16,635 nt of DNA from an uncultured Oscillospiraceae bacterium (lineage in GTDB: Bacteria; Bacillota; Clostridia; Oscillospirales; Acutalibacteraceae), in contig URPQ01000045.1 in assembly GCA_900549755.1 (NCBI GenBank), positions 1 through 16,635 of the forward strand. Direction: 5' to 3'. Position 1 is the stretch's first letter, and every line of letters begins with the position of its first letter. The position numbers and the translations under genes are program-made. Of the stretch, positions 6,626 to 13,838 are shown piece after piece. The notes beneath the pieces were generated by a model that had not been told where the DNA came from, made no database searches, and saw only the letters and a program-made list of their open reading frames with translations.

Positions 6626-6654
6626 ATTATACCCGCAAAACATATGTTTGTAAA
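6626..6654 (-). promoter_or_regulatory. Promoter of the polymerase-yolD operon
   Basis: Minus strand TTTACA (6654-6649), a 17-base spacer and TATAAT (6631-6626), about 35 bases before the TTG start. The spacer is mostly filled by the SOS-box palindrome. Confidence 0.82.
6638..6649. promoter_or_regulatory. LexA (SOS) box
   Basis: Perfect 12-bp palindrome AAACATATGTTT. The Firmicutes LexA/DinR consensus is CGAACRNRYGTTYC; the core AACATATGTT matches in full. Its position between -35 and -10 of a translesion polymerase promoter fits LexA repression released by DNA damage. Confidence 0.8.
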
Positions 6655-6674
6655 CCGGGAAAAAATTTCTTTTC

Positions 6675-6703
6675 TTGACAAGGTATTCTTACTGTGATAG
6701 AAT
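6675..6703 (+). promoter_or_regulatory. Promoter of the purine permease
   Basis: TTGACA (6675-6680), 17-base spacer, TAGAAT (6698-6703). The predicted start near 6710 leaves a 145-base untranslated leader. Divergent from the polymerase promoter. Confidence 0.8.
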
Positions 6704-6709
6704 TATTTT

Positions 6710-6813
6710 TGTCTTTGGGGTTTGCGTATTAAAGTGGGGCGCCAAACCGACCGAGAATTGCTTTTCAACCGTTACGACACACTTAGCCCACCATTAAGTG
6801 TGTCTTTAATTTT
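6710..6813 (+). promoter_or_regulatory. Structured leader of the purine permease, candidate riboswitch or attenuator
   Basis: The transcript leader contains hairpin 1, GGTTTG (6719-6724) pairing with CAAACC (6743-6748), extendable by two pairs, with a G-rich loop (GTGGGG, 6734-6739). An intrinsic terminator hairpin follows at 6776-6804. GTGGG (6734-6738) in the first loop is complementary to CCCAC (6787-6791) in the terminator loop, and TTAA at 6729-6732 can pair with TTAA at 6794-6797 across a small internal loop. An alternative antiterminator fold is therefore possible. It does not show the conserved core of the purine (guanine/adenine) riboswitch and I cannot assign a known class. Confidence 0.55.
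6776..6813 (+). terminator. Intrinsic terminator inside the permease leader
   Basis: Perfect 10-bp stem GACACACTTA (6776-6785) with TAAGTGTGTC (6795-6804), a 9-base loop, then TTTAATTTT. It lies between the promoter and the ribosome site, so read-through must be regulated or partial for the gene to be expressed. Confidence 0.78.
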
Positions 6814-6854
6814 GCGGTAAAAGGATAATTAAAAAAGAAAGAGGAAATTCATTT

Positions 6855-8303
6855 ATGAAAACCAGCGACGTTGGCAAAAACACTTCATTCTGGAACAAAA
6901 AATTCCATTATGCGGAAATGGGGTCATCACTAAAAACCGAGATAATTGCCGGTTTAACCACATTTCTTGCTATGGCGTACATTCTTGTGGTGAACTCGGG
7001 AATGTTTGCAGCCCTCGGCTCTGTCTCGTTTGACGCTATGTATGTAACAACCGCGCTTTCCGCAATTATAGGAACAGTGCTTATAGGGCTTTTATCAAAC
7101 CTGCCGCTTGCGCAGGCTCCCGGAATGGGGCTTAATGCGTTCTTTGTCTACACGGTTTGTATGACCCTCGGTTTTTCCTATGCAAACGCGCTTGTTTTCG
7201 TTCTTATTGACGGAATTGTGTTTGTGCTGCTTACCGCTACGGGGCTTAGAAAAATTATTTTCGACGCTATTCCGCCCGCGGTGAAAACAGCTATTCCGGC
7301 AGGTATAGGTCTGTTTATCGCCTTTTTGGGCTTACAGGACGCAAAGCTTGTTATTCCCAGTGAGTCAACCGGCGTAACGCTCGCGTCGCTCAATCTTTTA
7401 AACAATGCCAATTGGGGCGCGGTTATGCCGCTTATTGTAGCCGTATTTTCACTTTTGCTTATTGCGGTTTTATCATACAGAAGGGTTAAAGGCTCTATTC
7501 TTTGGGGCATAATCGGCGGAACGGGACTTTATTATGTTTTAGGGTTTACGGTAAAGGGCTTTTATAAGGGCTTTGCCGAAAGTCTTTCCTTTAATCCCCT
7601 AAAGCCGTTTGCCGCCTTCGCTTCGGAATCGTTCGGAAAGGTATTTACCGAGGGCTTTGATTTTTCGGCATATTTAAGTGCCGACGGTCACTCGGTAGGC
7701 GGGCTTGTTATTCTGTTCACAACTACGGCTTTGGCATTTTGTATGGTTGATATGTTTGATACGCTGGGAACACTGTACGGCGCCTGCCGCGGCGGTGATT
7801 TACTTGTTAAAAACGATAAGGGCGAGCTTGAGGTTCCCAATATGAATAAGGCTATGATGGCGGACGCACTCGCCACCTGCACCGGCTCTGTGCTTGGAAC
7901 ATCTACGGTTACCACCTTTGTTGAATCCTCAGCCGGTGTTGCTGCGGGCGGCAAAACCGGCATAACCTCGCTTGTAACCTCTGCCGCCTTTGCGGTTGCC
8001 CTTTTCTTTGCGCCCATTGCAAAGCTTATACCGCCCTATGCCTACGGCGCCGCGCTTATCTATGTGGGCGTTCTTATGATGGGCGGCGTTAAGGATATAG
8101 ACTGGAAGGATATTTCGGTTTCTGTTCCGGCATTTCTTACCGTTGCTATGATGCCGTTTACATATAATATTTCTTACGGAATAGCCTTCGGTCTGCTCTC
8201 ATATGTTGTAATCAAGGCATTTTGCGGCGAAATAAAGGAAATTAAAATCGGCACATGGGTTATTACCGCCCTGTTTATTGCAATGTTCTTCCTTACACAC
8301 TGA
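6855..8303 (+). CDS. NCS2 family purine permease (AzgA/PbuG type)
   Basis: Integral membrane transporter for purine bases, probably guanine and hypoxanthine or adenine, driven by proton symport. 482 residues, within the AzgA-like range, with about a dozen hydrophobic segments. The N-terminus (EIIAGLTTFLAMAYILVVNS, 29-48) is the AzgA/PbuG hallmark. Also visible: QAPGMGLNAFFVYT (87-100), FCMVDMFDTLGTLYG near residue 300 and TCTGSVLGTSTVTTFVESSA, the conserved substrate-site region. The ATG at 6855 follows AGAGGA at a spacing of 9. Single-gene unit with its own promoter, an attenuator-like leader and a downstream terminator. Exact substrate cannot be read from sequence. Confidence 0.95.
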   Translation: MKTSDVGKNTSFWNKKFHYAEMGSSLKTEIIAGLTTFLAMAYILVVNSGMFAALGSVSFDAMYVTTALSAIIGTVLIGLLSNLPLAQAPGMGLNAFFVYTVCMTLGFSYANALVFVLIDGIVFVLLTATGLRKIIFDAIPPAVKTAIPAGIGLFIAFLGLQDAKLVIPSESTGVTLASLNLLNNANWGAVMPLIVAVFSLLLIAVLSYRRVKGSILWGIIGGTGLYYVLGFTVKGFYKGFAESLSFNPLKPFAAFASESFGKVFTEGFDFSAYLSADGHSVGGLVILFTTTALAFCMVDMFDTLGTLYGACRGGDLLVKNDKGELEVPNMNKAMMADALATCTGSVLGTSTVTTFVESSAGVAAGGKTGITSLVTSAAFAVALFFAPIAKLIPPYAYGAALIYVGVLMMGGVKDIDWKDISVSVPAFLTVAMMPFTYNISYGIAFGLLSYVVIKAFCGEIKEIKIGTWVITALFIAMFFLTH

Positions 8304-8317
8304 TATTTTATAAATAC

Positions 8318-8359
8318 AAAAAAGCAGATGCACGAAAAAACTCGTGTATCTGCTTTTTT
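8318..8359. terminator. Bidirectional terminator between permease and gene remnants
   Basis: Long stem with A-run on the left and T-run on the right: GCAGATGCACGA (8323-8334) with TCGTGTATCTGC (8342-8353), one G-U pair, flanked by AAAAA and TTTTTT. It serves the permease on the plus strand and anything read from the minus strand. Confidence 0.9.
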
Positions 8360-8369
8360 ATTATACCGC

Positions 8370-8535
8370 CTATTTTATTTTAGAAAGCTCTGTTTTTATT
8401 CCCTCGTATATCGAAGAAAAATCGCCGGCTTTAAGACCTGTTACAACTAAAATTTTGCTGTTATCAATTTTTCGGTCAAACACGCGGTCATATTTGAATA
8501 TCCACGGCAGCTTTTCCGAATCGCGGTAGTGCAGT
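8370..8535 (-). pseudogene. C-terminal remnant of an NAD-dependent epimerase/dehydratase-like protein
   Basis: About 50 residues, KLPWIFKYDRVFDRKIDNSK followed by ILVVTGLKAGDFSSIYEG and a short helical tail with a stop, resemble the end of short-chain NAD-dependent sugar epimerase/dehydratase proteins (the conserved IDNSKI...TGL segment). The Rossmann domain and start are absent. The upstream border with the alcohol dehydrogenase remnant is near 8535 and is approximate. Family assignment is from memory of conserved pattern and is moderate. Confidence 0.55.
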
Positions 8536-8650
8536 ACGCCGAATGAACGCTCCATGAAAGTGCGACCCTGTCGCCGGGCTTCTCAGAGCGCACACCCGCG
8601 CCCGTTTTTTCAACAATACCGGCTGAGCTGTAACCCAGTGTGCGCGGAAA
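8536..8650 (-). pseudogene. N-terminal remnant of a zinc-dependent alcohol dehydrogenase-like protein
   Basis: About 38 residues: THFPRTLGYSSAGIVEKTG then SEKPGDRVALSWSVHS, the GroES-like domain of zinc alcohol/sorbitol dehydrogenases (pattern PR.LGYSSAGIVE..G..V...KPGDRVA). The segment before this and the whole catalytic and NAD domains are missing. Just after HSAYC the similarity stops and a different frame takes up the epimerase tail, so two genes were joined by deletion. It starts within about 10 bases of the end of the kinase gene, so it probably was once the next gene of that operon. Confidence 0.65.
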
Positions 8651-8660
8651 ATGCGTTATT

Positions 8661-9908
8661 TTAGTCCTTTTCGCTTTCAAATTCCTTTCTCATACGGCAT
8701 TTTTTCGGCGTTACATTATATTTTTCCTTAAATTTTCGCCTGAAAAAGCTGTCGTTTTCATATCCTACGGCTGCCGCTATTTCGGAAATGGGCATAGAAC
8801 TGCTTAAAAGCATGTGCAATGCGGCTTCAAGCTTTCGCTGCTGCGCATATTCCGTAAAAGACATTCCCGTAAGCCTTCTTACAAGATTGCCTGCGGCATA
8901 ATACGAATAATTGAGCTCTGCCGATAAACCGCCGAGCGTAGCTTCCTTTAAATTTCCGCTTACATAATCCGCTATTTTTTTAAGCCTTTCGGCGTCCTCG
9001 GCATTGCCGGGGCGTTCGGTCATTTCGGGCATAGCCTCTTTTACCTCTGAAAGCGTGGGAATTGACGGCGCCGCCCCATGCCTTGAAACCGCAATGGCAG
9101 ACGCAGCCGACGCGGTTTTCAATATGCTCTCAATAGGCTCGTTTCGGCAAAGCCCCGCAGCAAAATATCCTGCAAAGGTATCGCCCGCCGCGGTTGTATC
9201 AACCACCTGTGCCTTAAACGCGCTTTGATACACCTTTTTATCCCCGCTTTGGTAAACCGCGCCGCGTTTTCCCAGTGTAATAACAACTGCCGTTTCGGGT
9301 ATTTTCTCCTTTGCCAGCTCAAGGCATTGCTCTGCGCTTTCCCCACCCAACAGTCTTTTTGCTTCAAGCTCGTTCATAATAAGGTATGAAATTTCGGAAA
9401 GCTTAAGATTTTCCAAATTTTCACTTATCGGTGAGGGATTAAGCACAACCCTCATACCACGGCTGTGCGCCCTGTTTATAATATATTTAATCTCGCTTAT
9501 CTCGTTTTGCAGCATAATTAAATCACCGCTTTCAAAGTGAGACAGCACCGCGTCAACATACGTCTTATCAATAAGGTGGTTAGTGCCCGGGTAAACGATT
9601 ATTGCGTTTTCGCCCTGCGAATTTACCTGTATTACGGCGTGCCCGTTTTTTACATCGGCTGTTTTTATAAGCGATACGTCAGCCCCGTTGCTTTTAAGAA
9701 TTTCGGCAAGAAAGCCTCCGTCCGTTCCTATAACTGCGGCATGATAAACCGGCGCCCCGGCACGCGCTGCGGCGACAGACTGGTTAAGCCCTTTTCCGCC
9801 GGGGAAAATATCCATTTGCACGCTTTGCTCGGTTTCGCCGTCGGTAACGATGTGCTCAAGCTGATACACATAATCAATATTGCAGGACCCGAAATTTAAA
9901 ATTTTCAT
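8661..9908 (-). CDS. PfkB-family sugar kinase fused to an AraC-type DNA-binding domain
   Basis: 415 residues in two parts. Residues 1-295 are a ribokinase-like PfkB kinase: NFGSCNIDYV near the start, substrate motif PGGKGLNQSVAAARAG (36-51), anion-hole/catalytic motif TTAAGDTFAGYFAAG (238-252, base D243). Such kinases phosphorylate ribose or related sugars and nucleosides with ATP. Residues 308-405 are an AraC/XylS double HTH, with the second helix pair SEIAAAVGYENDSFFRRKFKEKY (375-397) nearly canonical. The fusion suggests a kinase that also acts as a sugar-responsive regulator; that is inference. Start: GGAGGG (9920-9915) lies 7 bases (from GGAGG) before the ATG at 9908 and very close to the ATG at 9911; a longer frame to 10007 is rejected. 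A weak -10 (TATACT, 9934-9929) is nearby. The downstream operon partners are degraded. Confidence 0.92.
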   Translation of the reverse strand: MKILNFGSCNIDYVYQLEHIVTDGETEQSVQMDIFPGGKGLNQSVAAARAGAPVYHAAVIGTDGGFLAEILKSNGADVSLIKTADVKNGHAVIQVNSQGENAIIVYPGTNHLIDKTYVDAVLSHFESGDLIMLQNEISEIKYIINRAHSRGMRVVLNPSPISENLENLKLSEISYLIMNELEAKRLLGGESAEQCLELAKEKIPETAVVITLGKRGAVYQSGDKKVYQSAFKAQVVDTTAAGDTFAGYFAAGLCRNEPIESILKTASAASAIAVSRHGAAPSIPTLSEVKEAMPEMTERPGNAEDAERLKKIADYVSGNLKEATLGGLSAELNYSYYAAGNLVRRLTGMSFTEYAQQRKLEAALHMLLSSSMPISEIAAAVGYENDSFFRRKFKEKYNVTPKKCRMRKEFESEKD

Positions 9909-9962
9909 CATTTTCCCTCCTAAATTTAAGTATAACATAATATACGCCGCAATAAAAGGGCT

Positions 9963-9978
9963 GTTTTTGTGCAAAAAC
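9963..9978. promoter_or_regulatory. 16-bp palindrome upstream of the kinase-AraC gene
   Basis: GTTTTTG-TG-CAAAAAC, perfect 7-bp arms, about 55 bases upstream of the kinase start and about 45 bases before the -35 of the divergent PBP gene. It could be a regulator binding site for the kinase gene; the binding protein is unknown. Confidence 0.4.
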
Positions 9979-10021
9979 GGTCCTTTCGTGCTTGCGTAAT
10001 GCAGCACTGAATATATAAAAG

Positions 10022-10050
10022 TTGATTTTACGGTATGAATGTGCTATAAT
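10022..10050 (+). promoter_or_regulatory. Promoter of the penicillin-binding protein operon
   Basis: TTGATT (10022-10027), 17-base spacer, TATAAT (10045-10050), about 34 bases before the ATG at 10085, with GGAGG at 10074-10078 as ribosome site. Confidence 0.8.
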
Positions 10051-10084
10051 ATTTCTGTATTTATATAGCTGACGGAGGTACCAA

Positions 10085-12430
10085 ATGGACGATAAGGATT
10101 TATTCAGCTACGATAATTCGGGAAATCTTGAAGAAACAGGCGAAGAAAGCTTTGATTTGAACAGCTTTTCCTCTCATATTGAAAAAGAGCCGGTAAAGGG
10201 CAAAAAAGGCAGAAAAAAGAAGAAATCACACAAGGAACGCATTTTAAAAACCGTGCTTACCCTTTTTCTTGTGGGCGTTATAACCGTAAGTATAGTTATA
10301 TCCGCCTTTTTGCTTTATGCTTTTACAATGGTTGACGGCAAAATGGACGAGGACCTTGACGATTTAAAGCTCAACTTCACAACAACCATATACACTGATG
10401 ACGGCAAGGGCAACTACACCGAATACCAGCGCCTGCACGGTATGTTCAACCGCATATGGGTATCATACGACGATAAAGCGGCAAAGGCGAATGAAGAGGG
10501 CTACGAGGGCATACCGCAAAACCTGGTAAACGCCTTTGTTGCAATTGAGGACAAGCGTTTTTTCGAGCATCAGGGCGTTGACTGGAAGCGTACCTTTGCG
10601 GCGTTTGCAAATATGTTTTTGCACTTCTACTCTTCTAATCAGGGCGGTTCTACCATTACGCAGCAGCTGGTCAAGAACCTTACGGGCGATACCTCGCAGC
10701 GCCCGAGCCGTAAAATAAGGGAAATTATGCGTGCGAGATACCTTGAAACGCACTATGTTAAGGAAACTATTATAGAGTGCTATTTAAACACAATAGCCAT
10801 GGGACACGGAACCTACGGCGTTGAGGTTGCGGCAAACTATTATTTCGGAAAGAGCGTTAAGGATTTAACCCTCTCTGAGTGCGCCTGCCTTGCCGCAATA
10901 ACCAAAAGCCCGAAATATTACGCGCCCGACGATTACCCCGAAGCAAACCAAAAGCGCCGCGTAACCGTTTTGTACGAAATGTACGACCAGGGCTATATAA
11001 CCAAGGAAGAATACGAAAAAGCAAAGGCGGAGGAGGTTAAAATCGTAGCCTCTAAGGACGCGCTTAAAGAAACCGACAATAACTCCTACTTTGTTGACGC
11101 GCTTATTGACCAGGTAGTTCGGGCGCTTATGGATAAGTTCGGCTACGAAAAGACCCACGCCAACCAGATCTTCTATTCAAGCGGCTATAAAATATACGCC
11201 ACGGTTGACGCGAATATTCAAAAAACAATGGAAACCGTATTTTCCGACCAGAAAACCTATGGCATAAAGGGGAAAAACGGCGCTACCCTGCAAGGCTCAA
11301 TGACGGTTATGGACTATAACGGTCATGTTAAGGGGCTTGTGGGCGGAATAGGCGAAAAAACCGGTCAGCGCGGGTTTAACCGCGCAACAAGCGCTTTACG
11401 CCAGCCGGGCTCTACAATGAAACCTATTGCGGCGTATGCCCCGGCTATTGAAAACGATATTGTAAACTATTCAAGCATTGTAAACGATACCAAGACAAAT
11501 TACAACGGCTGGACGCCCGTAAACTGGTACGGCTCTTACTGGGGCAATATTACCGTGCAGTACGCGCTTGAACGCTCGGTAAATACCATTCCCGTATACC
11601 TTGTAAACAAGCTCGGCACTCAGGTCTCGTTTGATTTTCTTACAAAGACACTCGGTATTACCACCCTTACAAAAGAGGATGTAAACCTAGCGCCGCTCGG
11701 CATGGGCGGTACAAACGGCGGAATAACCACAATGGAATCCGCCGCGGCTTACGCCATTTTCGGCAACTTAGGGCAATACCACGCCCCCACCCTTTTCACC
11801 AAGGTGACCGACCAGCACGATGAAATTGTATTTGAGTATGACAGCGCGCCCACAATGGCAATAAGCGAGGACACCGCAACGGTTATGAACAAGCTTTTGC
11901 AGACCGTAGTTTACGGCTCGCAGGGTACGGGCGCAGGCGCAAGAAATACAATTAAGGATATGAAAATATATGCTAAAACCGGTACTTCAAATAACTCAAA
12001 CGACTTATGGTTTGTAGGTGGCAGCCCCTATTATATCGGCTCCTGCTGGTGCGGCTATGATGAGCAGCAGAAAATATCCAACGCGGGCATTGCAAGAGTA
12101 ATGTGGAGCGCGGTAATGTCTAAAATTCACACCGGGCTTGAACCTAAGGAATTTGAAGTGAGCAGCTACGCGACAGAGCGCTATTACTGCACAAGCACAG
12201 GGCTGCTTGCCACATCCGCCTGCCCATCTAAAAACGTAGGCTGGTACAAAAAGAGCAATACCCCCGGTGTTTGCACCGCCCACGCGGGAACAGCGCTGAA
12301 AACCCCTGCGGAAATTAAAAAGGCTGAAGAAGAAAAGAAAGCCGCCGAAAGCTCAAAAGCCGAAAGCACTGCTTCCTCATCATCTTCATCTACATCTTCC
12401 GCGTCATCACAAACCGAGAGTAACAGGTAA
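10085..12430 (+). CDS. Class A penicillin-binding protein (transglycosylase/transpeptidase)
   Basis: Bifunctional cell-wall enzyme that polymerises lipid II and cross-links peptidoglycan at the outer membrane face. 781 residues. Acidic then Lys-rich cytoplasmic tail (38-50), one membrane anchor at about 54-80, glycosyltransferase GT51 domain with AIEDKRFFEHQG (catalytic E155) and GGSTITQQLVKNLTGD (187-202). The transpeptidase domain has RQPGSTMKP (nucleophile S443, K446), SVN at 498-500 and KTGT at 631-634, so all active-site motifs are intact. The C-terminus carries a conserved extension with cysteines and a low-complexity Ser tail (about 750-781), likely wall-spanning or disordered. PBP1a/PonA-like; the exact orthologue is not fixed. 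First gene of a three-gene unit. Confidence 0.97.
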   Translation: MDDKDLFSYDNSGNLEETGEESFDLNSFSSHIEKEPVKGKKGRKKKKSHKERILKTVLTLFLVGVITVSIVISAFLLYAFTMVDGKMDEDLDDLKLNFTTTIYTDDGKGNYTEYQRLHGMFNRIWVSYDDKAAKANEEGYEGIPQNLVNAFVAIEDKRFFEHQGVDWKRTFAAFANMFLHFYSSNQGGSTITQQLVKNLTGDTSQRPSRKIREIMRARYLETHYVKETIIECYLNTIAMGHGTYGVEVAANYYFGKSVKDLTLSECACLAAITKSPKYYAPDDYPEANQKRRVTVLYEMYDQGYITKEEYEKAKAEEVKIVASKDALKETDNNSYFVDALIDQVVRALMDKFGYEKTHANQIFYSSGYKIYATVDANIQKTMETVFSDQKTYGIKGKNGATLQGSMTVMDYNGHVKGLVGGIGEKTGQRGFNRATSALRQPGSTMKPIAAYAPAIENDIVNYSSIVNDTKTNYNGWTPVNWYGSYWGNITVQYALERSVNTIPVYLVNKLGTQVSFDFLTKTLGITTLTKEDVNLAPLGMGGTNGGITTMESAAAYAIFGNLGQYHAPTLFTKVTDQHDEIVFEYDSAPTMAISEDTATVMNKLLQTVVYGSQGTGAGARNTIKDMKIYAKTGTSNNSNDLWFVGGSPYYIGSCWCGYDEQQKISNAGIARVMWSAVMSKIHTGLEPKEFEVSSYATERYYCTSTGLLATSACPSKNVGWYKKSNTPGVCTAHAGTALKTPAEIKKAEEEKKAAESSKAESTASSSSSSTSSASSQTESNR

Positions 12431-12433
12431 TAT

Positions 12434-13321
12434 ATGATTGAATTTAAAAACTTTGAAGTTACAGACGCGCCGCGGCTTTTAAAGTACACCGCCCACCCCG
12501 GCGAGCTTTCGTGCGAGGGCGCGTTTGTAAACCTGCTTGTATGGCAAAATATTTATAACAATATGTGGGCGGAAAAGGACGGTCACCTTTTTGTAAAATC
12601 AGAAAAAAACGGTAAAAACGTTTTCCGCCTGCCGTTCGGCGACGACCTTAAAACAGGCGTTGATATGATACGGGAGTATTCGGGCGCGGAATATCCCGAA
12701 TTTTGGGTACAGGACGGTGCGCGCCTTTCCGAATTTAAGGAGCTTTTCGGTGAGCACTACGCCTTTACCGAAGAACGTGACGCATTTGATTATGTTTATA
12801 ACCGCGCCGATTTAGCCGCGCTTTCGGGCAAAAAATATCACGGCAAGCGCAACCATATAAGCGCGTTTTCAAAGCAGTATGACTGGCGCTATTGCCCGCT
12901 TACGGCGGAAAACGCCGACGATATAAGGCGGTGCGCCAAAGAGTGGTATACCGAAAACGAGACGCGGGCGGATAAATACCTGCTTTGCGAGAAAAACGGC
13001 ATTGAAATTATGCTGCAAAACGCCGCCGTGCTTAAAATCAAGGGCGGTATTATATATGTGGGTGAAAAGGCGGTCGCATTTACGCTCGGCTCTGCCGTAA
13101 ACGCGGAGGTTTTTGATATTCACATTGAAAAATCCCTTGCCGAATATGCCGAGGGCTACACGGTAATAAACCGCGAATTTGCCGCGAATGAGCTTGCGAA
13201 TTATAAATATATAAACCGCGAGGACGATATGGGGCTTGACGGGCTGCGGCAAGCCAAGCTTTCATATCACCCGGCGGTTATGGTAAAAAAATACTCCGCC
13301 GTAAAAAAGGTGACGGAATGA
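12434..13321 (+). CDS. DUF2156 (phosphatidylglycerol lysyltransferase C-terminal-like) protein
   Basis: 295 residues, resembling soluble DUF2156 proteins, whose fold is two GNAT-like modules as in the catalytic part of MprF/FemX-type aminoacyl transferases. Visible family motifs: FVNLLVWQNIYN (31-42), SGKKYHGKRNHI (131-142) and the C-terminal block YKYINREDDMGLDGLRQAKL and SYHPAVMVKKY (about 257-287). No membrane segments, so it lacks the flippase part of MprF. It starts 3 bases after the PBP stop with a modest AGG ribosome site, so expression is coupled to the PBP. It may use aminoacyl-tRNA or acyl-CoA to modify a cell-envelope substrate, but substrate and product are unknown. Confidence 0.88.
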   Translation: MIEFKNFEVTDAPRLLKYTAHPGELSCEGAFVNLLVWQNIYNNMWAEKDGHLFVKSEKNGKNVFRLPFGDDLKTGVDMIREYSGAEYPEFWVQDGARLSEFKELFGEHYAFTEERDAFDYVYNRADLAALSGKKYHGKRNHISAFSKQYDWRYCPLTAENADDIRRCAKEWYTENETRADKYLLCEKNGIEIMLQNAAVLKIKGGIIYVGEKAVAFTLGSAVNAEVFDIHIEKSLAEYAEGYTVINREFAANELANYKYINREDDMGLDGLRQAKLSYHPAVMVKKYSAVKKVTE

Positions 13322-13821
13322 GCATAAACGAATGTAGGGAGATATACCGCGAGGCTTTCGGCACTGACGAGGATTTTGAAAACAGGCTGTTTTCTGCCTG
13401 CGCCGATTATTGCAAAGAATTGTGTATAAACAGAAAAACCGTTTCAATGCTGTTTGCCCTGCCCTGCAATATTTATAACGGCGGCGGGATAATTCCCGCC
13501 TATTATATTTTTGCCGCCGCCACAAAAAAGGAATTTCGCGGCAAAGGATATATGACCCAACTTATAAATTCGCTTGAAACCGATAGGCTTTTGTTTTTAA
13601 AGCCCGCTAACGCTCCGCTTTTTAAATTTTATGAAAAGCTGGGCTTTAAGCGCTTTGAAATATCGGCTGATGAGAACAGCCCGATTTATGCCGAGCCGAC
13701 AGGCGGCTTTGCAAGGCTTACACTTTCGGAAAAGCCTATACCCACCGATTGCGCCGCGCTTTACAAGCACAAAAAAACCGCCGATATAGGCGGTTTGTAC
13801 TTCCCCCATTTAATGGAATGA
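13318..13821 (+). CDS. GNAT family N-acetyltransferase
   Basis: 167 residues. Acetyl-CoA binding motif A is visible as a beta strand YYIFAAATKKEFRGKGYM (62-79, RGKGYM at 74-79) followed by LINSLE, and motif B as APLFKFYEKLGFKRFE. Substrate unknown. It overlaps the DUF2156 gene by the 4-bp ATGA, so translation is coupled. Its last codons contain the hairpin that works as terminator for the convergent gene. Whether it acts on the same substrate as the DUF2156 protein is inference from the operon. Confidence 0.88.
   Translation: MSINECREIYREAFGTDEDFENRLFSACADYCKELCINRKTVSMLFALPCNIYNGGGIIPAYYIFAAATKKEFRGKGYMTQLINSLETDRLLFLKPANAPLFKFYEKLGFKRFEISADENSPIYAEPTGGFARLTLSEKPIPTDCAALYKHKKTADIGGLYFPHLME
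13771..13796 (-). terminator. Terminator of the minus-strand typA-exonuclease-pflX unit
   Basis: Stem AAACCGCC (13775-13782) with GGCGGTTT (13789-13796), loop of 6, followed on the minus strand by seven T. It lies 43 bases past the end of the radical SAM gene, inside the coding end of the convergent GNAT gene. On the plus strand no T-run follows. Confidence 0.8.
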
Positions 13822-13838
13822 TATTTGCATCTACCGTG

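Noticed and set aside
6592..6681. 30-residue N-terminal extension of the Y-family polymerase, possibly a membrane segment
   Set aside because: It is the read-through of the promoter and SOS box; the family starts at the TTG at 6591.
6710..6813. Purine riboswitch or PyrR attenuator in the permease leader
   Set aside because: The conserved purine-riboswitch junction and the PyrR loop motif are not seen, so no known class is claimed.
9537..9899. Plus-strand open frame opposite the kinase
   Set aside because: Shadow of the strongly supported PfkB kinase on the minus strand; no start signals.
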